Assembly (NCBI GenBank): GCA_963575745.1
Contig: CAUYUJ010007491.1
Location: forward strand, 393,768 to 457,767
Origin: Prorocentrum cordatum
Taxonomy: Eukaryota; Sar; Dinophyceae; Prorocentrales; Prorocentraceae
Direction: 5' to 3'
Length of the DNA: 64,000 nucleotides
Below, in pieces: positions 28,519 through 40,075 of this stretch. Position 1 is the stretch's first letter; the number at the start of each line of letters is the position of its first letter. Under the pieces are notes generated by a model. The model saw nothing but the letters and a program-made list of their open reading frames with translations, was not told the origin of the DNA and searched no databases. A program made the position numbers and the translations under genes.

Positions 28519-28892
28519 CCTATGCCTCTTCGGAAGACGCCGCCCCCTCCGACCCCGCCCTGACTCCCGAGGGCCCGAGGGCCTCCGAGACGCCCCGCCG
28601 CCCTCTGAGCAGGCCCCTGTCCCCTCTCCCCCCACCCCTGGGCGCGCCGCCGATCGGTGTTCGGGTCCTGGCTCGGGCCCCCGGCGGCCGTCTGGGGCGA
28701 CTGGGGCACCCCCGCTGGAGAGCACACCTGGGCTGTGGAACCCGCAGGAGCCGACGAGTACGTCAGAAGACGTCGGCCACCTCCTCTTCCTTTAGGCCCG
28801 CCTGGCCGGCTGTTGTTTCACCTGGCTCGCGCTCGCTTCGATGCCGTCTGCTCGGAGTGCGTTTGTGGGAGCCAAGGGTGGCAAGGACGCAA

Positions 28893-28939
<47 letters not shown>

Positions 28940-30689
28940 CGTCCCTGACGGCGACCGATGCCGCCCACGACCGACGGCGCGAAAGCGCGCGCCCGCCTCC
29001 TCCCGCTGCGGCTGCGGGCGTCGCCGCCGGCCTGGCGCCCTCCTCGCCGCCCTCCCCGTCGCCGTGGTCGGCGCCCCCGCCCGGGTCCTCCGCCTCCCCC
29101 CGCCCTCCTCCCCGTCCGCCTTCCTCGCCGCCCTCCCCGCCCTCGTGGCCGACGCCCTCGCCCCGGTCCTCCGCCTCCCTCCGCCACCCTCCTCTCCGCC
29201 CTCCTCGCCCCCCTCCGCGAGGCGCAGACTTGGATCGACGGGGATCGCAGCGTCAGGAGAGCACCAACAAATGCTGCAAACTCCGACGTGGGAGACTGGG
29301 AGACCAAAAGTATCGATACCGCTACTCCCTGGACCTCTCCGGGGGTGCGTTCTGACCAAGATTTCGAGGCGAATCCAGCCATGGCGACGAGGGCCTCCCA
29401 GTAGCCCAAACAGGCGAAAACGAGGCAAAGGTAGCGGTATCGATGCCTTTCATCCTCTGAAGGGCTGTGGAACGCAGGGGAGCCCACTAGGGCGCAATGT
29501 ATTCTCCTCCTCCCCCCATGCCTCTCCCCTTCGCGAAGTGCCCATCCTGCTCCTCCTGCTCCTCCCCATCCTTCACCCGTCCTCCCCCCTCATCGTCAGC
29601 TCGCCTCCTCGTTCTCCTCCTCGTCCTCCTCCTCCTCCTTCTCTTCGTCCTCGTCCTCGTCCTCCTCGTCCTCGTCCTCGTCAGCTCGCCTCCTCGTTCT
29701 CGTCCTCGTCCTCCTCCTCCTCGTCCTCCTCGTCCTCCTCGTCCTCCTCGTCCTCCTCCTCCTCTTCCTAGTCCTCGCCTCGTCCTCGTCCTCGCCTTCT
29801 CCAAGGCGGCCCGAGACTGCTGGCAGGACTGCCCGAAGAGCGCGTCGGAACGAGTCTCCGAGGCCCCATGACGGTGGCTCCGAGGCGCCCTTGGACGTCT
29901 TCGTGTCGCCGATCCCGGCGCGTCTTGGGCAGCATAGGAAACTGAACGCATCGGGCAAATCTTTCAACAAACTCGCCCCGCGAAAAGCAGTTATGGAAAA
30001 CTTGCCGCCGAAAATCGCCGGACAAACCGAGAACCGTGGCCACTCATATCCGCAACGGAAGTGCCGTCACACTACACTGCAACATCAGAGGAGAAACAAG
30101 GGGCGACGTGGAGGGCGACGGACAGAAACGAGGTCAGGGAGAATGGACCATGGCATTGTGTGTGAATATGTGCATGCGTACCACGAGGGTCCGTGCAACC
30201 ACTGCTGAAATCGAACTCCCAGCACACAGCGGGAACTATAGTCATACGGTGCGAACAAGACGCACGACACACGGAGAGTTTAGAGCCACGCAGAGCCCCG
30301 GGCAAGAGAGAACTGCTGCACAGACGCATACCACGCCGGAAGCGGAGATCTGGAGGCAAAGTTCCCCTCCCCGTCCCCCTCCCGGAAAGACCGAGGAGGA
30401 GTGCAAAGTACTCAACGCATGCTCTGGACTCTGAGACCCCTTCGAACCAGCCCATTGAGACCCCAATGCCTTCGAAACGGGACAAGATAGTCCAGAGTGG
30501 ACGTGTTGGAGGCCTCCGATGGCGAACGCTGTCTTTGGGATGGCCCCAGTTAGCAAAGCAATGACGCCAATATAACCCCAAGTGGTCAACAAAGTTTATA
30601 CGATGCCTCCGCAGGGGAGCTCGAGTCACAACTCGTCCAAGCCCACATGTTGTGTTGTTCTGTGCATTCGTTTTTCGGCTCAATGTGTT
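28519..30689. other. Gene-free DNA with microsatellites
   Basis: Contains (GGC)n at 28890-28938 and a long CTC/CGTCCTC tract at 29500-29775. GC-driven open frames on both strands over 28.4-29.4 kb are not supported by any motif. A minus-strand frame at 30072-30767 (231 residues) has no recognisable domain. Confidence 0.5.
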
Positions 30690-30930
30690 CTCAAGATGGG
30701 CTGCAGAGGCCGCCAAGGAGGCCTCACATATGCCCCGACCCACCCAGGGTGTCCCTAAGATGGCCACGAAACTCCAAGCGGGCCTCCAAGACTAACCCCC
30801 GAACTGCTCCAAAACAGCCCAACACCGCCCCAACACTGCCCGTTAAGACCCCCCCCGCACAAACCCCACAACGCTCCGAAATGGCCGCGAAAGCATCAAA
30901 GGGACGCCAATCTGGCTCCCAAACCAGCCC
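30690..30930. repeat. CCAAGATGG / CCAAAAC array, diverged
   Basis: Contains CAAGATGGGC, GCCGCCAAGGAGGCC, AAGATGGCCACGA and CCAAGCGGGCCTCCAAGA motifs, then CCCAACACCGCCCCAACACTG. The same style of array as 14986-15445 and 24100-24860, more degenerate. Confidence 0.55.
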
Positions 30931-31199
30931 CGAAACAACACAACACAGAACTTAAACGGCCCCCGCCGGGCACCAAGCCACGCCCATATGCTCGGCCAAA
31001 CATGTGTCCAAACCAAACCTTCGAACACTCGGTGTTTGGGATGTTAGAACCACGCGCGCTCTTCGCAACTTCAGTCTAGCACCCTGATGACGATTGCCCC
31101 GCCAGCATGACATCGGTCATCCATACCCTCACAGAGAAAAACACATGTGGCCTCGAAACTTGTGCGGGTACGCATTCGCACGTGTTCAACAAAGCGCGT

Positions 31200-31356
31200 A
31201 CACACGCGCACACACGCACAAACACACACACACACACACACACGCACACACACACACACGCACACGCACACGCACACGCACACGCACACGCACACGCACA
31301 CGCACACGCACACGCACACGCACACGCACACGCACACACACACACACACACACGCG
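31200..31356. repeat. (CA)n and (CACACG)n microsatellite
   Basis: CA dinucleotides with a long internal CACACGCACACG hexamer array (31258-31335). It gives open frames of His/Thr or Cys/Val on opposite strands; not coding. Confidence 0.9.
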
Positions 31357-33929
31357 CGCATCACACGTGTGTCGAAGGTACGTAAGCGCGTACACACGCA
31401 ATCTTACGCATTACGCACGCAATGCATCACTCACTCACTCGCAACACCAAAATGTCCAAAGCTCCGACAACCAAACACGTGTGAGATCTCTGGAGGAAAC
31501 TAGACGGTGCTCGCCCATTTTGGGCGGTCTTCTCGGGCGCCGCTCGCGTGGTTATGAGCGGCCCGGCGAAATCGTAATGGCGGCGAGCCCACGACCCAGC
31601 TCGCCTCGGGCCGCGGTCACGGCTTTTCCCGTTGCCTCTTCCACGGCCTCTCCCGCGGGCCGTGAGCAGGGGGGGGGCCCTACCCAGAGGAGGATGATGA
31701 GGAGGAGGAGGAGGAGGAGGAGGAGGAGGAGGCGGAGGGGTGCATGGCATGGAGGCAGAAGTAGAACTCGCGGAGGGGGGGGCAAGAGGAAGACGAGTGG
31801 GGGTTGGTGGCGGGCACCTCGCGCCTCTCGCGAGCGCGTCCAGTTTAAAAGGAGGCATGCCGGAGCCAAGATCGGCGTGAGCCTCATCGTCACGGCGGCG
31901 TGCCATCTGCGCTGTTTTCCGTGTCGTCTGCGAGGGCGCGGCGTCGGGCGTAGTCGAGGGCGTGGGCGAGAGCGCGGGCGGAGTGGTGGCCAAAGAGCAC
32001 CTCCCTGTGACGGCGTCGGTGGCCTTCAGGCGTCTCATGGACTCGCTATCTGTGATGGGCTCGTCATCTGTAGCAGTTCTCCCCATTGCTAATCGCATCA
32101 TGTCACGCTGTCTTGAGGGAAAATATGTTTGCCCCCCAACTAGTGACTGCGCGGCCTACTACGGGCAATCGTGAGGAATGCACCGCGGGAGGAGGCGGCA
32201 CGGTACTCTGTGATGTATAGCATGAGCGGCCGCACGGGTGCCGCTCATGACGGGACGGACCGGTTTCATAATGTTCCGGGAAGCGTCTTCCGGAACCCTC
32301 TGAGCACACTTCCTGGCAGACCTTCCTGCTAGCACCATCATGGCCCCCCGCGGGCAAGCATGAGGGCATCGCAGGGAGGTGTATGGCATCCTATCTAGAG
32401 GTCGTCCGTCAGTGCGTTCATTCACAGAGCGAGCGCCTCCGCGAACCCTGCTGGCGCTGGACCCACGCATGCGGTCTTCTGTGCGTTGTGGAGCGCTCTC
32501 ATGATGCACTGCCTGATCTCGTAGCCCCTGCAATTGACAAGCAGATTCGCCCGGCCGCTCTCTCGCGCTTCTCGAGCTTGCAGATCGGGAATATGTCCTG
32601 CACCTGGTACTTGTCCATCGCGTTGATCGTCTCGATCGCGTTGCTGACGTCGCCCTTGCTCTTCGAGGCGATGTCCTGTTGTACCGAAGTCTCCATCGTA
32701 GCCATCGCAGCGTCAGGAGCAGGCGAGCCTCTTTCGTGTGATGATCCTTCTTGGCGAATGGCCGGGCGCAGTTGCCGTTCTCGCTCTCGATCGCCTCGGC
32801 CAAAGGGTCCGCGTCGCTTGCGTTCGCCGTCGCGGCGATTCACCTCCTGAGCTCGCGGATCTGTTTGGTGTTCTGGTAGGCCGCCCGCAGGATGATGAGA
32901 ATAAGGTCCTCCATGTTTCTTTCGGGATCCTGGGGGCCACCTTCGGCTTGTGCGCGGCTCCTCGCCTGCGGCGAACCCTGGCGATGGGGGCCTTCTTGGG
33001 GTCGGGCTTATGGTCGTGCTCCATGCCCTCCTCCTTGGCGTCCTTGGCTGCGCGGCCTCTCCCCTAGCTGCGCGACCTGGCGCGCCGGGTGGACCTGCTG
33101 TCGTTGGAGCTACCGCCTCCGTGCGCGGGGGAAGATCTCCGCGGGGCGCGCCAGCTCGGTCTCGGCGGCGCCGTCGCTGCCAGCGGGGGCGTTGCCGCTG
33201 CGGAAGATGCCGCGGATCTCTGTCGGGCGCGGTAGCGGCAGCGCGTGGGCTCCCAGTACTTCCCTCGTTAAATGACCACGGGTGTGAATCCGAAGCACTC
33301 CTGGCAGATCGTGCATGCGCGGCTCTTCGGGGAGGCGATCGGATATGGGGCCCAGGTCTGGTCTAGCTCGCGCGCTCGCGCTCTCCATGCCGCAGCGATG
33401 ATGCTGCGCCCCCACTCGCGTCTAAAAACAAAGTACTACATATGATGCGCTCGCTCGTGAGCGTGAGCACAGGCAACATGCTGCACATGCCGTGTTCCCC
33501 TCCAAGTGCGACGGGTGTGCGTAGAGTGCTCGCGCTGTCTTCTAGGTGCTCAAGCATGGGGTTCCTTCGGACGTTTTATCGCAGCAGACGAACAGCTCGG
33601 CCTCGTCGGAAGGGGCGACCTCCGACGGGAGCTCGGCGGAGGCACCAGGCGGCGCGACAGCGCGCCGAAGGTAGGTGGCCCTCGCGATGGTTACGTCCGT
33701 CCAGCAGACGGCTTCGGCGACCGTGGGTTCTTTGAACATCTCAATGACGTTGCCCTTCCTGTCGATCAAGTCCAAGGGTTCCGCAACGTCGTAGGTGAGA
33801 AGGTCCTGTTTGTCCGTGGCGAAATGTCTGGCGATCAAGCGTGCGTCTCCGTTGTTGCAGCGCCGGAAATATCTCCCATCGTCGTCATGCTTCAGCAACT
33901 GCGGTGGACTTGCATGTGTCGCGGTTGCG
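31357..33929. other. Unassigned region 3' of the LINE
   Basis: A (GAG)n tract occupies 31685-31735. Minus-strand frames at 33542-33898, 33110-33415 and 32499-32843 have fairly protein-like composition (for example ATMETSVQQDIASKSKGDVS near 32700) and lie downstream of, and on the same strand as, the LINE. They could be its decayed 3' part or another element. I cannot assign a domain. Confidence 0.35.
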
Positions 33930-34140
33930 CTGGCAGCCCTTCCCTTCTAGCGTGGCACGGAATTTCTGGCCTAGGCAGATGTCGAGCTTCTTGTAGTCCG
34001 CGGCGTAGAGGTACTAGGTTTCGGCGGCGCTGATGGCGGCCTTGTAGACCACCGCCTGGAATACCAGGCGCTTGAGTCGGCGCGGTGCGCGCCTGAACCA
34101 GAAGCGGTGGTACTGGCGCCACCCTGCGCTGGCAGCTCGT
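33930..34140 (-). pseudogene. LINE C-terminal segment with in-frame stop
   Basis: Minus-strand reading RFWFRRAPRRLKRLVFQAVV, YKAAISAAET, stop (34016-34014), YLYAADYKKLDICLGQKFRA. In dinoflagellate LINEs a similar segment follows the reverse transcriptase palm (a helix-rich region, then alternating Y..L.. motifs), which supports placement as the end of the element. The stop shows it is inactive. Confidence 0.6.
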
Positions 34141-34359
34141 AGTCGTGATTCGCGTTCTCTGTCGGAAGAGTCAATGGCGTCGAACATGCCGCCCGCGTGC
34201 TTCGTGGAGGTCCAGCGCCTGCAGTCATCCGCGGGTCGGTGAAGAAGGCGCGGTGCAGCGTCTTTGATGGCATGCCGTGCACGCTCTCCCCTTGGTCTCG
34301 TTCAGGCTGACACCTCTTCGGCGCAGTGCTTGGCGCGGGGGGTCGAGGCCCCTCTCGAT

Positions 34360-35400
34360 GGAGATGACTAGCGCTTGGACCTCGTCGATGCCGGCGTCGT
34401 GGAGCTGGCCGTTGGAGTAGATGGCTTGTTTGCGTAGGCCCGCGCGAGGTGCGACGTGGAGCTTCAGGGCGTCGTCGACGAAGACTTGGCGGCTGAGGTC
34501 CTGGACGGGGCCCTCGGGGCCCAGGTGGGCGCGCGCGACTGGAGCGCGATGCCGGCGCGGGTCGACGCCGTGTCATTCTTCCACATCGCAAGGTTGCGGT
34601 TGTAGACCTTCACGCAGGCGTCTGGCTTGCTGGGGCAGCCCATGAGTTCTCATTCGCGGCTCCGCATGAGCGAGGTGCCGTCGCCGGCGTCGATGATCTT
34701 CTGGGGCTCCGCGCGTCGCTGGAGTGCGAGTTGGCGGCCGCCGTCGCGAACGGTGGGGATGGCGCGCTCGTGGATGGCGTCGTGGCGGGCGCAGCCGAAG
34801 GCGTTGCGGCCGTCGCGGGAGCGAACTGCGAAGGCGACCTTCGCCCGTCGGAGCCTGCAGGCGACCGCGCGAGTGACGGGCATGCCGCGCTCGCGCCTTC
34901 GGCGTGGGATACCGCCGCACGCGCCATCAGGTGGACGCGCAGGGGAGCCCCGTTCACGCAGGCGTCGGTAGAAACATCTCCCAAACACGTCGACACAGTA
35001 GATGAGGCGCAGACCGCCTGTTCCGATGATCATCAGGCATTGTCCAGCTGGAAGCTCTGCGAAATGTTCGCCTGCGTCGGTACGCGGTTGTGTTGTCGAG
35101 CATGTGCGATATAAACAAGGAATCGTGATCGTCCCAATCAGCCTTCCCGTGGAAGTTGTAGCGTGCGCTTCGGTGGATTCTCTTCGCCATCAGGTGCGCT
35201 CAATGCCCCCAATCCTCCTCGTGGTCGTCCTGGGCGTCGGAATATCTCAGGTTGCAGTGCCACCAACGGGATTTCAACGGGGACCGAATACAAGGTAGCG
35301 CAGTTCCTCCTCTCGGCCTTCCCGAAGAGCTTTGTGACCGCAGCCAGTTCTTCAGACGCCTCGATCACATGATTCAGCCGCAATCACGTTGGCTCGCTCG
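34360..35400 (-). pseudogene. LINE reverse transcriptase (degenerate)
   Basis: The enzyme would copy element RNA at a nicked target. Minus-strand pieces in order: GLRLIYCVDVFGRCFYRRLR (35018-34959 region), SRDGRNAFGCARHDAI (motif A equivalent, with Asp changed or shifted), and EGPVQDLSRQVFVDDALKLH, in which FVDD (34482-34471) is the catalytic YxDD-type box. LHDAGIDEVQALVISIERGLD and SLNETKG follow, as in the post-palm of LINE reverse transcriptases. The pieces occupy different frames, so the gene is frameshifted several times. Family placement rests on motif order, not on a search. Confidence 0.65.
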
Positions 35401-35544
35401 GTAATGGGGCAGGGCGGTGGGCAGTAGCCTCTCGAGATGGTGGGCTGGGAGGGCTCGGTGCTCTCGTGGGTGACGTCGGCGCCGGCGGGGGGGAGCTCGG
35501 TCGGCGGCGCGTCGTTTGCGAAATCCTCCTCGACATCTTGCTCT

Positions 35545-36600
35545 AACACGGCGTCGAACTCAATCTCGTCGCAATATAGGGAGTCGCGCCCCATTCCCGA
35601 AGAGCGGTTCCTATCGAGAAGATTCGTTGTGCCTGGATGTTGTAGTGGTGGTGGTTTGTCGTGGTAGGCTCAGGTGTGGTCGTGGTTGGTGCTGGTGGTG
35701 CTGATGATGTCGGCGTTGTCATTACTGGTGATGGTGGCGTCGGAATGGTGGCTGGTGGTGGTGGTGGTGTCGTAAGTCGCGGTGGCACGAGGTTGTCGCG
35801 CGCGGGTAGTGCCACATGAGCTGGTACAGCAAACAATCGTATACATAGTTGCCATTGCTCCATGCTGGGCCGGGAGCTTGGCAGGATGTCGTAGTAGCGC
35901 TTGCGTGCTCGGAGCTTGTGTCGAAGCATGGTCTTGGTGACGCGGTGGCATTCGGCCAGTCGTCGTGCACGCCAAGCCTGCCATACGTCGTCAACACTGC
36001 ATCCCCTGATGCTTGTGGTGGTGTCCTTCATGTGTCGGCGCAGGCGCTTGCTGAGGTCGCAGATGGTCTGGTCGAGCTGGTACAGCAACTCCTCTGGGGC
36101 GTGGTGGTCTTCCTGGGCGGGCGTGCAATGATTGTCGGGATTGCGCTCGTTGTCGTAGCAGCCGGAGTTGTTTTTTTCACGTGGTTCTCGATACCATTCG
36201 GGTCGTCGTGGTGAGGCCCCAGTGGCACGTGCCGTCCTCGCGCCCCGTGTACGTATCCAACAGATCGCCGTGTGTGGTCAGCTGGGCCTCCAGGCTCTCC
36301 AAGAATTCGATGCGTTCGTGTCCTTCCTCAGGGCCCAGAGCAATGGCGTCGCGGTCCAGGGACTGGTGGGCCTTGTGCTCGGTGTGGCACGCGGACGGCG
36401 CCTCTAGCTTGATGATCAGCGGGGGATCTGGAGGGCGTGGGCGGCGTGGTGCCAGGTGCGGCGCTACGGGGGACCATGCCCATCGGGATGTAGATGTAGT
36501 CGGTGGCAGAAGGGGTGGCGGCCGTCGTAGTTGGGGCCCATGCCGTGATACATGCTGGCGACCGCCATGTGCGTGTTGAGGAAGTTGTGGTGGTAGAGCT
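35545..36600 (-). pseudogene. LINE endonuclease end and inter-domain linker
   Basis: Minus-strand frames read LYHHNFLNTHMAVASMYHGM and GPNYDGRHPFCHRLH (end of the endonuclease), then ALGPEEGHERIEFLESLEAQ, then LLYQLDQTICDLSKRLRRHM and VDDVWQAWRARRLAECHRVT. The last parts are strongly helical and sit where LINEs have a basic linker between endonuclease and reverse transcriptase. The tail of the frame (35750-35640) is a Thr/Pro/His-rich CCA repeat. Confidence 0.55.
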
Positions 36601-36609
36601 TGCCCGCTC

Positions 36610-37180
36610 AACCTTCCTTGCCAGTGGGGCAGGGCCCGACCGTCTCGTCGCCGTCGCGGCCCAGGACGAGGCGATCGTTCAAGGCCATCATCGCGATGGG
36701 GGTGAAGCGGGACGGCGTGGCCAGGACCTCGGTTTTCACCCACTGTGCCACCTTCGTCATGGCGACTCGCCGCTGAAATAATCCTCGTCGATCCCATGGC
36801 GCCCGTGGTGAGTAGGCCGTGATAATATTCAGCTTGGTGACGCCCTGCTCGATGGTGATGGCTCCTCCGCGTCCGTGTAGCTCTGGCGGTGGTGCCGTGA
36901 TGTCCTTGATGTGCTTCTCTGTGAACCTGCTGTTCAGGAGGATGGTGCATCCTGCGGAGTTGTTCACGTGCATGCTGTGCTTGCCGTACCCGAAATGGAT
37001 GGCCGTGTGGTGCTCATAGCGCTGCATGCGGTGTGTGTCGTGCGGGTGTTTCCGAATCTTCGTGCCAGGGCATCCGACGAGTTGGATTTGGCGCAGCTGT
37101 GCGCTGACCTCTTCGCCGCGCGTGCCCGTGAGGCTGAACGGGTTGAACACAGAGAGCGAGAGAAACGTAGCTCGAGCGGC
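36610..37180 (-). pseudogene. LINE endonuclease (EEP fold), degenerate
   Basis: In intact LINEs this domain nicks target DNA. The minus-strand frame reads EVSAQLRQIQLVGCPGTKIR, FGYGKHSMHVNNSAGCTILL, LHGRGGAITIEQGVTKLNII, TAYSPRAPWDRRGLF and ATPSRFTPIAMMALNDRLVL. The pattern of a buried strand followed by N.SAGC.IL, GR.G.ITI and Y.P is the endonuclease/exonuclease/phosphatase fold as found in dinoflagellate LINEs. The expected D/N in the GDFN-type box appears as ALNDRL. A frameshift follows near 36605. Confidence 0.7.
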
Positions 37181-37214
37181 GCTCCACATGCATGCGCGCA
37201 AATACGGTGAAAGG

Positions 37215-37480
37215 TCCTCATCCTCCTTCCCCCTCCTCCCCCGCCTCCTTCTCCTCCGCCTCCTCCTCCTCCTCCTTCCATTCTTCATCCTCATCCTCAT
37301 CCTCATCCTCATCCTCATCCTCGTCTTCATCCTGCCCCTCCTCCACCTCCCTCCTTCCTTCTCTACATCCACTCCTGATCCCCTATCCTCCTCCTCCTTC
37401 TCCTCCTCCTCCTCCTCCTCCTCCTCCGCCTCCGCTTCCGCTTCCGCCTCCGCTTCCGCCTCCTCCTCCTCCTCCCCTCT
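37215..37480. repeat. (CTC)n / (CTCATC)n microsatellite
   Basis: CCTCCT triplets, then (CTCATC)n at about 37285-37330, then CTCCTCCTC and CCGCTTCCGCCTC variants to 37480. It lies at the 5' boundary of the LINE. Confidence 0.9.
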
Positions 37481-40020
37481 CCATGCCTTTCATCCTCTTC
37501 GTCCTCCCCCACGCACCCCGCGCCGTCGGTCGCTCGCCGAAGTCTTCCGGCGTCTCGTCCAACGACTTCCCGCTCCAGCGGTAGTCCTCGACGCGGGAAG
37601 GGAGGCCGTGGAACCGAGGGCCGTGCCGCGCTTTCGCCTCGGCCCCCTGCCAGTACCCATCTCCTCCTACTCCTCCTCCTCCTCCTGCTCCTCCTGCTCC
37701 TGCTCCTCCTCCAGCCCATCTCCCGAGGCTCTAGCGAGGCCCCGCGCTTGGAACAAGAAAAAGCGACGACACCACAAGGGACCACCGGCGGGAAAAGCCA
37801 GGGGGGGGAGTCCCCCTGGTGGTGTGGTCCCCCCGTCTGAATCGAGACATCTCTGATCCCCAGCTCGGGGAGGCATCGTGGACCTCCTCGCGGGAGGTGT
37901 GCCCCCCCCTGGTGGTGGTGGTATCGCTTCTCCTTCCCCTGACTCCCTTGCTGCAGGCGGTGGGAGATACAGAGCCACTTCCAGGTGCTGCGCGTGCTGG
38001 GGAGCATCGGGACGCCTGGAAGCTTCGAAAAGGGCGGAGGGGACCTGCGCCACCGCCTCCAGAGGGCCTCCACGGAACCAGCGGGATCTGCGCCGCCGCC
38101 CCATCACGTTGGGAGGCACCACGGACCCCCTGGAAGCTGCGGGAGGCCACTCAACCTCCTGCCACCATGGCGGCCCCTGGAGGGTCCGCGAAAATGCTGA
38201 TTGCCCCGCCGGATGCAAAGAAATCGCCTCCTTGAACCTCTCGCCCTTTCCCCCTCTGCAACAATTTACCATGACTTGTGCGAGTCCGGCGCTCGCTGGA
38301 GGCAACGCGCTGGCTAACATGCAGGTGCCACATCCTGGCCCGCAGATGGCGTGATTGGGGCAGGACCTGCCAAGCATAGATCACTGCTAGCTCCTTGCTC
38401 CACAGGGCTTTCGAGACTTAGGGCACCCTTGGCTTCGGATAACCAATATTTCGGAATATCTTGGAAGACCGTTCCTGTTGCGTGCTTGCTCGGCCTTCTC
38501 CTCCTCCTCCTCCTCCTCCTCCTCCTCCTCCTCCACTTCCTCTCCCGAGAACTCTGGGAACATTTGTGCGCACCTGTACAAGCGCAACTATACCAGAAAG
38601 ATCAAATCGACGTCTGATCTCGAAGGGGCCCGACCATCTCCCGACGAGGTGGCTGATAGGAGGTGGGCGGGAGAGCGCAAGGAAGGAAATCGTTGCTTTT
38701 ACACTGCCCTATCAATTGGAGGAATGCCGCTCACTCAGCTCTACAATGTGCTTTTCCTAGCTCCGGTTTCCGGCCCCTGCTTCAGAACCAAGGCCGGTCG
38801 GAACACACAGTCTGAAACTATCGCTGACTCCGTACCCAACTGTTGTCTGACACTTCACCTGCTGATGTCCGACCCCGGTTCTTCGCCAACACTTTGTCAG
38901 CGGCGGTGATGTCAAGGATACAATGCTGCTTGTCCAGAGCATCAGGTTTGCAAAGGATCTTCACCGTTACACTGACAATGGCGTCGATGTCATCAGCATG
39001 ATGATTCTTGTCCATGGCTTCTGTTGACTCTGCTAAACCTGTTCCTACCATCGCGATGTATCTGCCGGTTCGGGCGTGCGTGTGTGTGTGCGTGTGTGCG
39101 TGAAAATGTGAACCAGTGTCGCCGAAATAGGTGTAGAGGATCAGGACGTATCTCTGTCAGTATGAGCACAGTATTGCATACTACCGAAACACACCTGCGG
39201 GCTCGCCAGACGCGGTAGCGAGAAAACGATCGCAGCGCAGGCGGAGAAGCGCGAATGTGTATCCACGAAGTGCGCTTGGATAGCTGGCGCCCCCGCTTGG
39301 TGGCGAAGTCCCACGCTGTGTGGATCCACGCATCGAGCCCCGACAGACGGAGGCCACGCGTATACATGGCTGCGTCGGTGAGTGGCAATGCTATGGGATG
39401 TGTCTCGGGTAGCCCTGGTGCGGTACACAGCGCAGACCCGGTCCACAATCTTGTCGACACTGTGGGCGCGGTCTGGTCTGGGCATCACCACGCGGATGGA
39501 TAATCTACGCCGGCCAAGGGGAACGACGGTCGCGGCGTCTCCTCAGCTGGATTCTTCTTCACGTGCGCCACACAATATCCTCTCGCGATTCCCCTCCTTC
39601 AAGGCCCCTCGTCGTCCTCATCCGCCAACATCGGCCGCCTCGCCCCCCGCATACATCCTCCGTTTTTTCTGGTGGGGTCGACGGACGACGGGCTATGGAA
39701 GAAGAGTGGGCCAAGACGCGCCCGGAGCAGCGTGCCAGGCAGGCACGCAGAATAGGAGGCTGTTCTGCCTCGAGCATTGCCAGCATCAGCACAATCGTGT
39801 TCGCACAAACCGACGCGACACCTCGCGCAAACCAACTGCGCTGAATCTGCAATGGTTGTCAGAAGTGATACATACATCATGTCGGACACTTTATCTTGAT
39901 CATCGAAAATGGAAGTCTCAATCTTCCCCCAATCGCACAAGGCACGCTGGCCCTGCATCCCCTCCACTCTGATGAAGGGCAACGATCGGGGGAACTGGCA
40001 TAGGGGGGGGAACACCGACC
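37481..40020. other. No assigned gene; GC-driven and unclear frames
   Basis: A 236-residue minus frame (37667-38377, Pro-rich, PPWWQEVEWPPAASRG) and a 155-residue minus frame (38993-39460) are open but match nothing I recognise. (CTC)n occurs at 38493-38535. 38580-40020 has mixed composition with no motif. Confidence 0.4.
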
Positions 40021-40075
40021 TGGAATCGCCGATACATCGCCGATGGATCGGCGACAAAACCCCGATAGCGAATCC
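40021..40075. mobile_element. GATGCATC element fragment (copy D)
   Basis: AATCGCCGATACATCGCC and GATGGATCGGCGAC units resemble the interior of the GATGCATC family; the terminal TCTAGAGGC ends are missing. Probably an eroded remnant. Confidence 0.4.

Larger units (their letters stand above)
33930..37200 (-). mobile_element. Degenerate LINE-type non-LTR retrotransposon
   Basis: Read on the minus strand it runs: apurinic-type endonuclease (37180-36610), helical linker (36450-35545), reverse transcriptase (35400-34360) and a C-terminal thumb-like part (34140-33930). This is the usual LINE ORF2 order. Frameshifts and stops break it, including TAG at 34016-34014. The 5' end abuts a CTC/CTCATC microsatellite (37215-37480), consistent with 5' truncation or insertion beside a microsatellite. 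No poly-A tail was identified. Confidence 0.75.

Noticed and set aside
30650-30690. TTTTCGGCTCAATG as a spliced-leader relic
   Set aside because: It lacks the contiguous TTTTGGCTCAAG and no gene follows.
31200-31356. CRISPR-like array in the CACACG repeats
   Set aside because: No unique spacers; simple dinucleotide and hexanucleotide microsatellite.
37667-38377. 236-residue Pro-rich minus frame
   Set aside because: Length is plausible by chance at this GC content, there is no start context, splice site or motif, and it merges into a CTC tract.
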